A stretch of DNA of 64,000 nt, taken from assembly GCA_029689965.1 (NCBI GenBank), contig CP121450.1, positions 868,001-932,000 of the forward strand, written 5' to 3'. Shown here one piece after another: positions 20,588 to 29,109 of the stretch (its first letter is position 1; every line of letters starts with the position of its first letter). Position numbers and translations under genes: made by a program. A model generated the notes under the pieces. That model saw nothing but the letters and a program-made list of their open reading frames with translations. It was not told the origin of the DNA and did not search any database. The DNA comes from Curtobacterium flaccumfaciens (GTDB lineage: Bacteria; Actinomycetota; Actinomycetes; Actinomycetales; Microbacteriaceae).

Positions 20588-20607
20588 GCGGGTGCACGAC
20601 AGGGCGA

Positions 20608-20644
20608 ACTGGAGGCGCGTGGCGGCCTGCCACGCGCCTCCAGT
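20608..20644. repeat. Palindromic repeat family A, copy 3 (probable terminator)
   Basis: ACTGGAGGCGCGTGGC pairs perfectly with GCCACGCGCCTCCAGT around GGCCT. It lies 17 bases beyond the OsmC stop (minus strand), where a terminator for that gene would be. Confidence 0.78.
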
Positions 20645-20661
20645 CCGTCAGGTCGGGCCGA

Positions 20662-21102
20662 CTACTGCTCGAACGTCGCGTTGAGCGTGATGTCGACCCC
20701 GGTCAGCGCCTTGCTGACGGGGCACGTCGCCTTGGCGTCGTCGGCTGCCTTGAGGAAGGCTGCCTCGTCGATGCCGGAGACCTCGCCGCTGACCGTGAGG
20801 ACGATGCCGGTGAGCTTGAAGCCGCCGGCGCTGTCCGGGCCGAGCGAGACGTCGGCCTTGACGTCGAGGGCCTCGACCGTGCCGCCGGCCTCGCCGAGGA
20901 TCGCGGAGAACTGCATCGCGTAGCAGGCGGAGTGCGCTGCGGCGACGAGCTCCTCGGGGCTGGTGGTGCCGTCGGCGTCCTCGGCGGCGCGCTTCGGGAA
21001 CGAGACGTCGTACGTGCCGACCTTGGAGCTGGAGAGTTCGACCTGGCCGGAGCCGTCGTTCAGGCCGCCGTTCCAGGCGGTGCGTGCGGTGCGCGTGGGC
21101 AT
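20662..21102 (-). CDS. osmC: OsmC family peroxiredoxin
   Basis: Intact, 146 aa, the usual OsmC length. Thiol-dependent reduction of organic hydroperoxides: the two conserved cysteines are Cys60 in AAHSACYAM and Cys127 in KATCPVSKAL, with PEELVAAAH before the first, as in OsmC rather than Ohr. A good Shine-Dalgarno (AAAGGAG) precedes the start. It is divergent from the alcohol dehydrogenase at 21264; the shared 160-base region holds a perfect palindrome. Confidence 0.9.
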   Translation of the reverse strand: MPTRTARTAWNGGLNDGSGQVELSSSKVGTYDVSFPKRAAEDADGTTSPEELVAAAHSACYAMQFSAILGEAGGTVEALDVKADVSLGPDSAGGFKLTGIVLTVSGEVSGIDEAAFLKAADDAKATCPVSKALTGVDITLNATFEQ

Positions 21103-21161
21103 GGCCGCTCCTTTCGTGTGGGGAGGGGTCCCGATCGGGACCGTCGCAGCCGAGTCAAGCG

Positions 21162-21177
21162 GAGAACGATCGTTCTC
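21162..21177. promoter_or_regulatory. GAGAACGATCGTTCTC palindrome, possible operator
   Basis: Perfect 16-base palindrome in the divergent osmC/alcohol dehydrogenase region. A looser GCAACC..GGTTGC pair follows. The symmetry suits a TetR- or MarR-type repressor; which one is not visible, as no regulator gene is adjacent. Confidence 0.45.
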
Positions 21178-21263
21178 GCAACCGGCTCACGGGGAAGACG
21201 CAGGTTGCGAGCCTGGGGATTTAGACGACAGGTGTAGCGTGCATCACGTTCAAAGGAGTCCCC

Positions 21264-22313
21264 ATGCGCGCCGTCGTGTTCGAGCAGTACCAGACCTTCC
21301 CGTCCCTCACGGAGGTCCCGAAGCCCACTCCGGGCCCGGGGAGGTGCTGCTCAAGGTCGCCGGTGCGGGCGCCTGTCACTCGGACGTCGCCGTGTACCGC
21401 GAGTTCCGGGAGGGACAGCCGGGTGCCCAGGCGCCCGCGTTCGTCCTCGGTCACGAGAACTCCGGCTGGGTCGAGGAACTCGGCGACGGCGTGTCGGGCT
21501 TCACCGTCGGTGACGCCTACCTCGTCTACGGACCGGTCGGCTGCGGCCACTGCTCGTACTGCTCGAAGGGGCAGGACACCTACTGCGAGAACGCCGCCAC
21601 GAACCCGTACACGGGCATCGGCCTCGGGCGTGACGGCGGCATGGCCGAGTACGTCACCGTCCCGGCCCGCAACCTCGTCCCGCTCGGGGACGCCGACCCC
21701 GTGGCAGCCGCACCACTCAGCGACGCCGCACTCACGCCGTACCACGCGATCAAGAACGCCCTGCCGAACCTGGCGGGCGGCGGCAAGTACGCCCTGGTCG
21801 TCGGCCTCGGGGACTCGGGCAGATCGCCGTGCAGATCCTCACCGCGCTGACCGGTGCCACCGTCATCGCCACGGACGTGAAGCAGGACGCCATGGACCGT
21901 GCGGCTGCCCGCGGCGCGATCACCGTGCCGGTCGGACCCGACCAGGTCGCCGCGATCCGCGAGATCACCGGTGGTCGCGGGGTGGACGCGGCGTTCGACT
22001 TCGTCGGGCCACCCCGACCATCAAGACCGCCCAGGCGTCGATGGCGATCGGCGGGCGCTTCACCGTGGTCGGCATCGCCGGCGGCACCACCGAGTGGACC
22101 TTCTTCGCGACGCCGTACGAATCGACGATCACGAACACCTACTGGGGCACGATCGAGGACCTGCACGAGGTCGTCGCCATGTACCGCGCGGGGCAGATCG
22201 TCCCGGACGTCGAGCGGTACGCACTGGACGACGCGCTCGAGGCCTACCGGAAGCTCGAGGCCGGCGAGCTCTCGGGCCGCGCAGTGGTCGTGCCGTCCGC
22301 TGCCGCCGTCTGA
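21264..22313 (+). CDS. Zinc-dependent alcohol dehydrogenase, three frameshifts
   Basis: Medium-chain NAD(P)-dependent alcohol dehydrogenase, about 350 aa when joined. Catalytic zinc ligands: Cys in GACHSD and His-Glu in LGHENSGWVEELG. Structural zinc: CGHCSYCSKGQDTYC. The Rossmann fold has VVGLGGLGQIAVQIL and ATDVKQDAMDRA. Three Gs are missing, near 21339 (GPGEVLLKV), 21814 (GLGGLGQIA) and 22010 (FVGATPTIKTAQ), so the raw frame is interrupted three times. AAGGAG precedes ATG 21264. Primary alcohols or aldehydes are likely substrates by family; divergence from osmC suggests but does not prove a stress link. Confidence 0.88.
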   Translation: MRAVVFEQYQTFPSLTEVPKPTPGPGRCCSRSPVRAPVTRTSPCTASSGRDSRVPRRPRSSSVTRTPAGSRNSATACRASPSVTPTSSTDRSAAATARTARRGRTPTARTPPRTRTRASASGVTAAWPSTSPSRPATSSRSGTPTPWQPHHSATPHSRRTTRSRTPCRTWRAAASTPWSSASGTRADRRADPHRADRCHRHRHGREAGRHGPCGCPRRDHRAGRTRPGRRDPRDHRWSRGGRGVRLRRATPTIKTAQASMAIGGRFTVVGIAGGTTEWTFFATPYESTITNTYWGTIEDLHEVVAMYRAGQIVPDVERYALDDALEAYRKLEAGELSGRAVVVPSAAAV

Positions 22314-22400
22314 CGATCCGGTAACGGTTCCCGCACTTCGTCGGGCTCCCCGGTACCGTGGTGACACGGGGCGAGGGGCGCACCGGAGTGGGAGCCGACC

Positions 22401-22750
22401 ATGGCGAAGAATCCGGACTACTCGGCGGCGGTCGGCCGCCCGCGAACGGCGGACGGCGACGGCGGTCAGCTCACGATGGGGCTGCCCTACGATGCCCCAC
22501 CGCTGGTGCCGGAGCGGCCGAAGCCGTCCCGGTCAGCCGGGCCGGACTCGTCTGGCGGATCGTCGCGTCGCTCGTGCTCGCCGCCATCGGCATCAACGCG
22601 ATCGTGCGGTCCGTCCCGCTGTGGCAGACCGCCAACATCGACGGAGCGAGCGGCGCATGGGTCGGGGCACTCGCCCTGCTCGTCCTGGCCGGACTCGCGC
22701 TCGCGTACCCCATCGTCAACGTCGTGCGCTGGGTCCGCGCGAAGCGGTAG
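22401..22750 (+). CDS. Small membrane protein, paralogue 1, frameshifted
   Basis: Unknown protein of about 116 aa. A hydrophilic N-terminus is followed by two hydrophobic segments, LVWRIVASLVLAAIGINAIV and WVGALALLVLAGLALAYPIV, ending NVVRWVRAKR. The next gene at 22757 repeats this plan with nearly the same words, so the pair arose by tandem duplication. One G is missing near 22518 (PERAEAVPVSRAGLVW expected). GGAG lies upstream of ATG 22401. No family recognised. Confidence 0.65.
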
Positions 22751-22756
22751 CCGACC

Positions 22757-23125
22757 GTGACCGACCAGCAACCGCGGTACCGAGCGCCGAGACTGGACGA
22801 CGAGGCCACGACGCGCATGAGCATCGCCAACGCGGCGCCCGGCACAGTCGGGTTCGCCTACACGCCTCCCGACCACGGTGCTGACCCGGACCAGCCGGCC
22901 ACGCGACTCGGGCTGGTCTGGCGGATCGTCGCCTCGATCGTGCTCGCGGCGGTCGGCATCAACGCGGTCGTGCAGGTCGTGCGACTCTTGGTGCAGCCCG
23001 ACCCCGCCTGGGTCGCCGCACTGGGGATGGCGGTCGTCGCGCTGCTGGCCCTCGCCTACCCGGCCGTGAACCTCGTGCGCTGGGTGCGGGCAGCCCGACG
23101 CCGGCGTCAGCGTCCGGCCGCGTAG
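22757..23125 (+). CDS. Small membrane protein, paralogue 2
   Basis: Intact, 122 aa, GTG start six bases after the stop of its paralogue. RLGLVWRIVASIVLAAVGINAVV and YPAVNLVRWVRAARRRR match the neighbour closely, while the N-terminal ~50 residues differ. Two membrane helices with a basic C-terminus predict an inner-membrane protein with a cytoplasmic tail. The last 19 bases overlap the 3' end of the gamma-glutamyltransferase gene on the other strand. Function unknown. Confidence 0.7.
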   Translation: MTDQQPRYRAPRLDDEATTRMSIANAAPGTVGFAYTPPDHGADPDQPATRLGLVWRIVASIVLAAVGINAVVQVVRLLVQPDPAWVAALGMAVVALLALAYPAVNLVRWVRAARRRRQRPAA

Positions 23126-24985
23126 CCCTGCGCGCCGCGGGAGTTCGCGGCCGCGCCGAGCACCCCGGTCTCCGGGTCGCGCGTGACGCACGACAGCCGA
23201 CCGAGCGACCAGTCGCCGGCGCGGGTGACGACGTGCCCACGCGCCTCGAGCCCCGCGATGACGTCCTCGCCGAGGCGGTCCTCGACCACGAGCCCAGCGG
23301 GCTCCCACGTGCGCGGCCAGAACGACCCCGGGAACGAGGTCGTGTGCATCGCCGGGGCGTCGATCGCCTGCTGCGGGGAGTACCCGCCGACGATCCACCG
23401 CAGGAGGAACAGCAGCTGCCACTGGTCCTGCTGGTCGCCACCGGGTGAGCCGAGGGCCAGGACGGGGCGCCGTCTCGCAGGACGAGCGTGGGGGTCAGGG
23501 TCGTGCGCGGGCGCTCGCCGGGGCGGAGGGTCGAGGCAGTACCCTCCTCGAGCCAGGTCATCTGCAGGCGCGTTCCGAGGCAGAACCCGAGCTCCGGGAT
23601 CGTCGGGGACGACTGCAGCCAGCCGCCGGACGGCGTCGCGCTGATGATGTTGCCCCAGCGGTCCACGACGTCGATGTGGACCGTGTCGCCGCGGGTCTCT
23701 CCGTCGGGCGCGACGAAGGGCTCCCCGCGGTCCTCGACCGGAGCGACCGGGGCGGCCGGTGTCGCGGTGATCCGGACGGTCGGTTCGCCGACTCCCTGCG
23801 CTGCGACCGTGCCGACGCGCTCGGCCTCGGCCGGCGTCCGGACCGGCGGGATCGCGTGCACGATGCCGTCGACGGTGCCCGGGCGCAGTTCGGCTGACGC
23901 TCGGTCGCCGATCAGTGCGCGGCGTTCATCGGTGTACGCGTCGGAGAGCAGCACGTCGAGCGGGACGTCGCCGTCGCCGTAGAACGCCTCGCGGTCGGCC
24001 ATCGCGAGCTTCTGCGCCTCGGCGATCGTGTGCGCGCCGACCTCGGTCGACGGGTCGAGCAGCGCGTCGTCGAGCGGTTCGAGCAACCGGAGCGTCTGCA
24101 GCAGCGCCGGGCCCTGGCCCCACGGTCCGGTCTTCGCGATCGTGCACCCGCGGAACTCCGCGGTCGTCGCGGGCTCGTACGAGGCCCGGAAGGCCGCGAG
24201 GTCCGAGGCTCGGATCACCCCGGCGTGGTCGGAGCCGGACGAGTGCCGGTGCGGCTGCCGGACGAAGCGGTCGACGGCGTCGGCGACGAAGCCCTCGGCC
24301 CACTCGGTCCGCGCCGCGTCGATCCGGCCGGACCGGCTGCCGGCGCCGTCGCCGGCGGCGACGAGCCGCTCGAACACCGAGGCGAGCGCCTGGTTGCGCA
24401 CCAGGTCCCCGGGGACCGGCACCGTGCCTCCAGGCAGCCACTGCGCGGCGGAGGTGGGCCAGTGCTCCTCGAAGAGCCCCTGCACGGTGGAGATGGTGCG
24501 GACCACCGCTGGTGTCACGGGGTGGCCGTCGCGGGCGTAGCCGATGGCGGGTGCGAGGACGTCGGCGAGCTCCCACGTGCCGTGGTCGCGAAGGAGCAGG
24601 AGCCACGCGTCGACGGCACCAGGGACGGCGGCGGCGAGGGCACCCGCGCCGGGACGAGGTCCAGGCCCTCTGCGCGGTAGTGCACCGGCGTCGCGCTCTC
24701 CGGAGCCGGACCCTGACCGACCAGGACCGTCGGGGTCGGGTTCGTCGCGGTGGCGAAGACCGCGGTCAGGTCCCCGCCCGGGCCGTTCAGGTGCGGCTCG
24801 ACGACCTGGAGGACGAACGCGCCGGCCGTCGCTGCGTCGAACGCGTTCCCACCGCGTTCGAGCACGGACTGCGCGGTCGCCGTCGCGATCCAGTGCGTCG
24901 AGGCGGCCGTGCCGAACGTGCCGCGGAGGTCCGGGCGGGTGGTGTGGACAGCGGGCGGGACGAAGGCTGGGTTCGGCGTCGGCAT
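23107..24985 (-). CDS. ggt: Gamma-glutamyltransferase family protein, two frameshifts
   Basis: Ntn-hydrolase that transfers or hydrolyses gamma-glutamyl groups. N-terminal half: HWIATATAQSVLERGGNAFDAATAGAFVLQVVEP and GPGGDLTAV. The self-cleavage nucleophile threonine lies in GDTVHIDVVDRWGN (T-x-H-x-x-V-V-D), followed by SATPSGGWLQSSP and LGSPGGDQQ. Cs are missing near 24652 (before GALAAAVPGAVDAW) and 23471 (DGAPVLALGSPGG). About 625 aa when joined. There is no signal peptide, so it may act in the cytoplasm, unlike E. coli Ggt. Its 3' end overlaps the small membrane gene by 19 bases. Confidence 0.86.
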
Positions 24986-25025
24986 GCCTCCATCCTGTCC
25001 CGCTCGCTGGGCTCTGCTCGCAGCC

Positions 25026-25172
25026 ATGGCGACAGGGAAGACGCTCTGGCCCGGTGACTCGGTCACGTCGAACAACGGCAACACCGGGCAGTCGACCGGG
25101 CCGCACGTGCACGTCGAGGTCCGGCAGGGCGGCACGCTCGTCGACCCGCTGAAGCTCCTGCACTTCCGGTGA
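25026..25172 (+). pseudogene. Remnant of an M23 (LytM-like) metallopeptidase
   Basis: A 48-residue ORF matching only the last third of a peptidase M23 domain: TLWPGDSVTSNNGNTGQSTGPHVHVEV and VDPLKLLHF. The HxH pair survives, but the upstream His and Asp zinc ligands and any signal peptide are missing; the sequence before ATG 25026 belongs to the ggt start region. It is probably a decayed fragment rather than a functional small protein. Confidence 0.65.
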
Positions 25173-25223
25173 CGTGCGCGTGCGCGTGCGCGTGCCCGTG
25201 CTCGGTTCCGGTTGCGGTTCGTT

Positions 25224-25278
25224 CGGTGAGCAGAAGCGGTCGGGTGCGTTTGCGGCACTCGACCGTTCCTGCTCACCG
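25224..25278. repeat. 19-base inverted repeat (GGTGAGCAG type)
   Basis: CGGTGAGCAGAAGCGGTCG at 25224-25242 is inverted at 25260-25278 with two mismatches, giving a hairpin with a 17-base loop. It lies in a non-coding gap after the M23 remnant and before the sigma factor. GTGCGC occurs three times in tandem just upstream (25174-25191). Confidence 0.65.
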
Positions 25279-25368
25279 AGATCGACGACGTCACACGGCG
25301 CGGCCCGCGTCGTGAGGAGTTCGGTCAGGATCGTCGATCTCCCGACACTGTGAAGTGAAGGGAGTGCC

Positions 25369-25824
25369 GTGACTGACGACGATCCGTCCCTCGTGCGCCG
25401 TCTGGTGTCCGGGGACAAGGCCGCGCTGGCGACCGCGTTCGACCGGTTCGCGCCGGTGTTGACCCGGTACGCCTGGGCGGTCTGTGCGACCCCCGCAGAC
25501 GTCGAGCACGTCGTGCAGGAGTCGTTCCTGTCGCTCTGGAAGAACGCCGACGGCCTGAACCTGCCCACGGGCCGGGTGCTGCCGTGGCTGCTCGCGGTCT
25601 GTCGTTCGCACGCCGGACCCCGCGGCGCGGACGTCGCCGGCGGCGAGCCGCTCCGGCTCGTCCAGCAGGACCTGCTCGCACTCCCCGACACTGACCGACG
25701 GCTCGTCGAGCTTCTGCCTCGTCGAGGGTCGAACGTGGTCGGAGGCCGCGCAGTCGCTTGGTCGTCGTCCCGGAGGGACCCCGCCGCGACGGGCTCCCGA
25801 GCGACGAAGGAGGTGCAGCGATGA
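25369..25824 (+). CDS. ECF-type RNA polymerase sigma factor, two frameshifts
   Basis: Short sigma-70 family protein (~150 aa). Region 2 is clear: LVRRLVSGDKAALATAFDRFAPVLTRYAWAVC, then DVEHVVQESFLSLWKNADG and the WLLAVCRSHA helix. Region 4 is split: an extra T near 25711 (VELCLVEGRTWSEAAQSLG expected) and a missing G near 25760, after which the original frame resumes to TGA at 25822-25824. GTG 25369 has AAGGGAG upstream. The stop overlaps the next start (ATGA), as is common for sigma/anti-sigma pairs. Region 4 is unusually short, so promoter recognition may be atypical. Confidence 0.75.
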   Translation: MTDDDPSLVRRLVSGDKAALATAFDRFAPVLTRYAWAVCATPADVEHVVQESFLSLWKNADGLNLPTGRVLPWLLAVCRSHAGPRGADVAGGEPLRLVQQDLLALPDTDRRLVELLPRRGSNVVGGRAVAWSSSRRDPAATGSRATKEVQR

Positions 25825-26654
25825 GGTCGGAACCCCCGGTCGGAGACGACCTGCAGCGGATGCTCGTCTCGATGAAGCAGAACGTGCTCGAACGAGCCGA
25901 ACCCCGGAAGCGTCGCGGGCGCCGCGCCGTCGTCGTCATCGCCGTCGTCGCACTGCTCGCCGTCGGGGTGGCCGGTGGCGGAGTCGCACTCGGTCTCATC
26001 CCGACGACCCGGAAAGCGCACCGGCACCCTCCCCGAGTCCGACGGGGCCCACGCGGACCGTCACGCCGTCCTCGGCGCCGGTCATCATCACGCCCACTCC
26101 GACCCGTCACCCACGCCGACCGCTCCGCCGTACTCGGCGACGGACTGGTCGACGTGGACGATCACGGCGGAGGGAGTCGGCCCGGCGACGCTCGGGAGCG
26201 CCACCGGGGCGGACGACGCCGCCCTGCGCGAGGGCCTCACACCCGCGCCGCCCCTCGTCGACGACACAGGCACCGTCATCTACCCGTTCGGGTGCGCGAA
26301 CCCGAACGCCCGCATCTGGGAGCGGCCGGACGGCAAGGTGGTGGAGATGGTCGGCGACGATGTCGTGCAGACGGTGATCATCTCGGGACCGTCCGACGGT
26401 GCGTCGACCCGGCCCGAGGTCGGTCCGAAGACTCCGGCGGGCATCGGGTTGGGGAGCACGCTGGACGAGATCCGGCGGCGTACCCGAACGTGGTGCAGAC
26501 GCGGACGGACGCCGATGGTGGCACGAGGGACACCTTCTGGGCCGTCGCGGACGGTGGACGGTTCATCGTCTTCCAGATCCCGGCCGACGGGTCCTCCGTG
26601 TCGAGGGTGTACGTCGGCGCCACGGATGAGCCGGCGTACGACTACTGCTCCTGA
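25821..26654 (+). CDS. Membrane-anchored protein coupled to the sigma factor (possible anti-sigma), three frameshifts
   Basis: A cytoplasmic N-terminus of about 35 residues (DDLQRMLVSMKQNVLERAEPRKRRGRR), one membrane helix (AVVVIAVVALLAVGVAGGGVALGLI), a Pro/Thr/Ser-rich linker and an extracytoplasmic domain (TDWSTWTITAEGVGP, IYPFGCANPNARIW, GLGSTLDEIRAAYPNV, ending AYDYCS). Two cysteines could form a disulfide. Four-base overlap with the sigma gene suggests the short cytoplasmic tail is the anti-sigma part, but there is no zinc-binding HxxxCxxC. Cs are missing near 26012 and 26106 and a G near 26475. About 277 aa. Confidence 0.62.
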   Translation: MRSEPPVGDDLQRMLVSMKQNVLERAEPRKRRGRRAVVVIAVVALLAVGVAGGGVALGLIPTTRKAHRHPPRVRRGPRGPSRRPRRRSSSRPLRPVTHADRSAVLGDGLVDVDDHGGGSRPGDARERHRGGRRRPARGPHTRAAPRRRHRHRHLPVRVREPERPHLGAAGRQGGGDGRRRCRADGDHLGTVRRCVDPARGRSEDSGGHRVGEHAGRDPAAYPNVVQTRTDADGGTRDTFWAVADGGRFIVFQIPADGSSVSRVYVGATDEPAYDYCS

Positions 26655-26676
26655 CCGCGGCTGCGGGCCGCCTGTC

Positions 26677-26787
26677 TCAGTCCTTCCGCCAGAGGTCGAG
26701 CACGAGCCTGGTGACGGCCACGAGCAAGCCCGCGACCCCCAACCAGGACACTCGACGCCTGGGCTCGGACCCGTTGTCGTTCGACAT
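26677..26787 (-). CDS. 36-residue membrane peptide
   Basis: Very short ORF starting MSNDNGSEPRRR, then one hydrophobic helix (VSWLGVAGLLVAVTRLVL) and a charged end DLWRKD. An excellent Shine-Dalgarno (GGAGGT, seven bases before the ATG at 26787) argues that it is translated. It faces the sigma-factor partner gene convergently. One helix with a positive N-side suggests an inner-membrane peptide; function unknown. Confidence 0.55.
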   Translation of the reverse strand: MSNDNGSEPRRRVSWLGVAGLLVAVTRLVLDLWRKD

Positions 26788-27172
26788 CGAGACCACCTCC
26801 GGTGTCAGCGCCGGCGGACACGAGGAGCGGAAGTGCCGAGGGGTGCACGCGTGACCGGGGTCACGTAAGTTGTTCCCGAGCGTTCGCGCTCGGGACGCGC
26901 TGGTCCCTCTGGCACTCCACTCGGAGAGCAAATCGAAGCCCATCACCGTTGCAGCGGTGGTGGGCTTCAACCTTGCCCGGGTCGGATGCCCGGCGACGCG
27001 CGACCCCGGGGCCAGCCCAGGCGAATTGATACTCCAGTACCACGTGCGGCGCGGCGATCGGATGCGATGTTCCACCGGCGCGACCGTGTCGACGTCCCAC
27101 GAAGTGGGGTGGCCCTGGAGGTCTGATGATGACGGGTCTTCAAATACGGTTGCAACGACCCGGGGAGGAACA
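26788..27172. other. Non-coding region with stable hairpins before the HsdR-N gene
   Basis: About 385 bases with no convincing ORF. It contains a perfect hairpin with a TTCG tetraloop (26875-26894, arms CCCGAGCG/CGCTCGGG), a second with 14-base arms (26935-26968, GAAGCCCATCACCG with one G-T wobble), and a small third (about 26977-26993). Three stems in a row could be terminators or a structured RNA. No tRNA fold fits. The right end carries GGGGAGG for the next gene. Confidence 0.5.
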
Positions 27173-28268
27173 GTGGAGTTCGAAGAGCGTCTCGCCGCGC
27201 TGGCGACGAAGGTGCAGAACCAGCGCGAGGCCATCCAGACGGAAGAAGCAACGAAGAACGCGTTCGTCATGCCGTTCATCTCGACGATCCTCGGGTACGA
27301 CGTGTTCAACCCCTTGGAAGTCGTGCCGGAGTTCACCGCCGACGTCGGGGCGAAGCGCGGGAGAAGGTCGACTACGCCATCATGCGTGATGGCGAGGTGC
27401 AGATCCTCATCGAGTGCAAGAAGTCCACCGAGCCGCTGAAGATCGAGCATGCATCGCAGCTGTTCCGGTACTTCTCCGTCACCAATGCTCGGATCGCCGT
27501 GCTCACGAACGGTGAGGTCTACAACTTCTACACGGACCTTGACGCGCCCAACAAGATGGACGACCGGCCGTTCCTGGTCCTCGACCTCGCCGACATCGAC
27601 GAGACGCTGCTGCCGGAGCTCCGCAAGCTGACGAAGGACGTCTTCGACCTCGACTCCGTCATCAGTGCGGCTGAGGAACTCAAGTACGTCGGCGCCATCA
27701 AACGTGCCATCGCTGCGCAGTTCCGGGAGCCGGAGGAGGACTTCGTCCGCCTCTTCGCCTCCCGCGTCTACGACGGACGCTTCACCCAGGAGGCGCGCAC
27801 GCAGTTCACGACGCTCGTCGCCAAGGCGTCGAAGCAGTTCTTGAACGAGCAGGTCAACGACCGCCTCAAGACCGCGCTCGGTGCCTCGTACAGCGCCCCT
27901 GTCGGGCCTGAAGCGCCTGCTGACGCAGTGACGAGTGAGCCCGTCGCAGAAGGCGATCTCGACCGGGACACCGAGATCGAGACGACCCTCGAGGAACTCG
28001 GGGGTACCAGATCGTCAAGGCCATCGCGTGCAGTGAGGTGAAGCCGGACCGGATCGCGCACCGTGACCAGAAGTCGTACTTCGCCGTGCTGCTCGACGAC
28101 AACAACCGCAAGCCGATCGCTCGACTCTGGTTCAACGGGAAGAAGCAGAAGTACCTCGGCCTCCTCGACGAGAACAAGGTGGAGACGAAGCATCCGATCG
28201 ACGCCCTCGATGACATCTACCTGCACGCCACCTCGATCCGTGAGGCTGCTCAGCGGTTCTCGTCCTGA
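27173..28268 (+). CDS. Stand-alone HsdR N-terminal-type restriction endonuclease domain protein, two frameshifts
   Basis: About 366 aa when joined. The N-terminal ~170 residues resemble the nuclease domain of type I restriction subunit R: MEFEERLAALATKVQ, TEEATKNAFVMPFISTILGYDVFNP, and a PD-(D/E)XK-like core KVDYAIMRDGEVQILIECKKS. No helicase motor follows, and no HsdM or HsdS gene is nearby. The C-terminal segment YFAVLLDDNNRKPIARLWFN...YLGLLDENK is a separate small domain. GTG 27173 has GGGGAGGAA just upstream. Gs are missing near 27360 and 28006. Lower GC and more varied codons than its neighbours suggest horizontal gain. DNA cleavage is a family prediction. Confidence 0.78.
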
Positions 28269-28306
28269 AGCGATCCCGTCGCCGTGCCGGCCGTAGGGTT
28301 GGCGGG

Positions 28307-29109
28307 ATGGAGGAGCGCCGCGGACAGGTGATCGTGCTGGTCGCGATCGGGATCGTCGCCGGGGTGCTCTCCGGCCTGTTCGGCGTCGGCGGCGGGGTCA
28401 TCGTCGTGCCCGCGCTGATGGCGTTCCTGCACCTCGACCAACGCCGGGCGTCCGCGACCTCGCTCGTGGCGATCGCCCCCGCGGCCGTCGTCGGCGCGAT
28501 CACCTACGCCGTGCAGGGAGAGGTGCACTGGCTCGCAGCCCTCACGCTGGCGGTCGGCAGCGTCGTCGGCGCCCCGATCGGAGCGCGACTGCTGCGGGCG
28601 CTGCCGCTGCACGTCCTGCCGTGGATCTTCGTCGGGTTCATCGTCGTCGTCCTCGTCTCGCTGTTCACGACGGTGCCGACGCGCGGCGGCGACGTCCACT
28701 TCGGTGTCGTCGAGGCGATCGTGCTCCTGCTGCTCGGCCTGCTGTCCGGCGTGCTCTCCGGGCTGGTCGGGTCGGTGGCGGTGTCGTCATCGTGCCGGGG
28801 CTCGAGGTGGTCCTGGGTGCTGGAGACCTACTCGCGAAGGGCACGTCCCTCCTGACGATGGTGCCGACGTCGGTGTCGGGCACGGTCGCGAACCTCCGTC
28901 GCCGCGCCGTCGAGCTTCGGGTCGGCCTGACCGTCGGGGTCACGGCTGCGGTGTGTTCGCCTGGAGGCGCGTGGATCGCCCGCCTCGTCGACCCGCAGGT
29001 GGGCACCTGGCTCTTCGCCGCGTTCCTGGTGGTCGTCGCGGTCATCGTCCTGCACCGCGGTCGTCGGACGGCACCACGGAACGACGCGACGGACGGGGAG
29101 GTCGCGTGA
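28307..29109 (+). CDS. TauE/SafE family sulfite/anion exporter, frameshifted
   Basis: Polytopic membrane protein (~267 aa) with the two glycine-rich repeats of the family: GVLSGLFGVGGGVIVVPAL in the first half and GVLSGLVGVGGGVVIVPGL in the second. ATG 28307 is seven bases after TAGGGT. One G is missing near 28775, inside the second repeat. Members move sulfite, sulfonates or related anions; the substrate is not visible. The stop overlaps the start of the AlkD-like gene (GTGA). The coding sequence contains a 14-base match to the left arm of repeat family A at 28961. Confidence 0.84.

Noticed and set aside
22959..26027. A 1022-codon open frame on the minus strand
   Set aside because: Only its middle is real (gamma-glutamyltransferase). 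The ends are wrong-frame sequence kept open by high GC.
26870..27010. tRNA gene or attachment site in the hairpin region
   Set aside because: Stems do not fit a cloverleaf and no T-loop consensus is present; no integrase gene is nearby.
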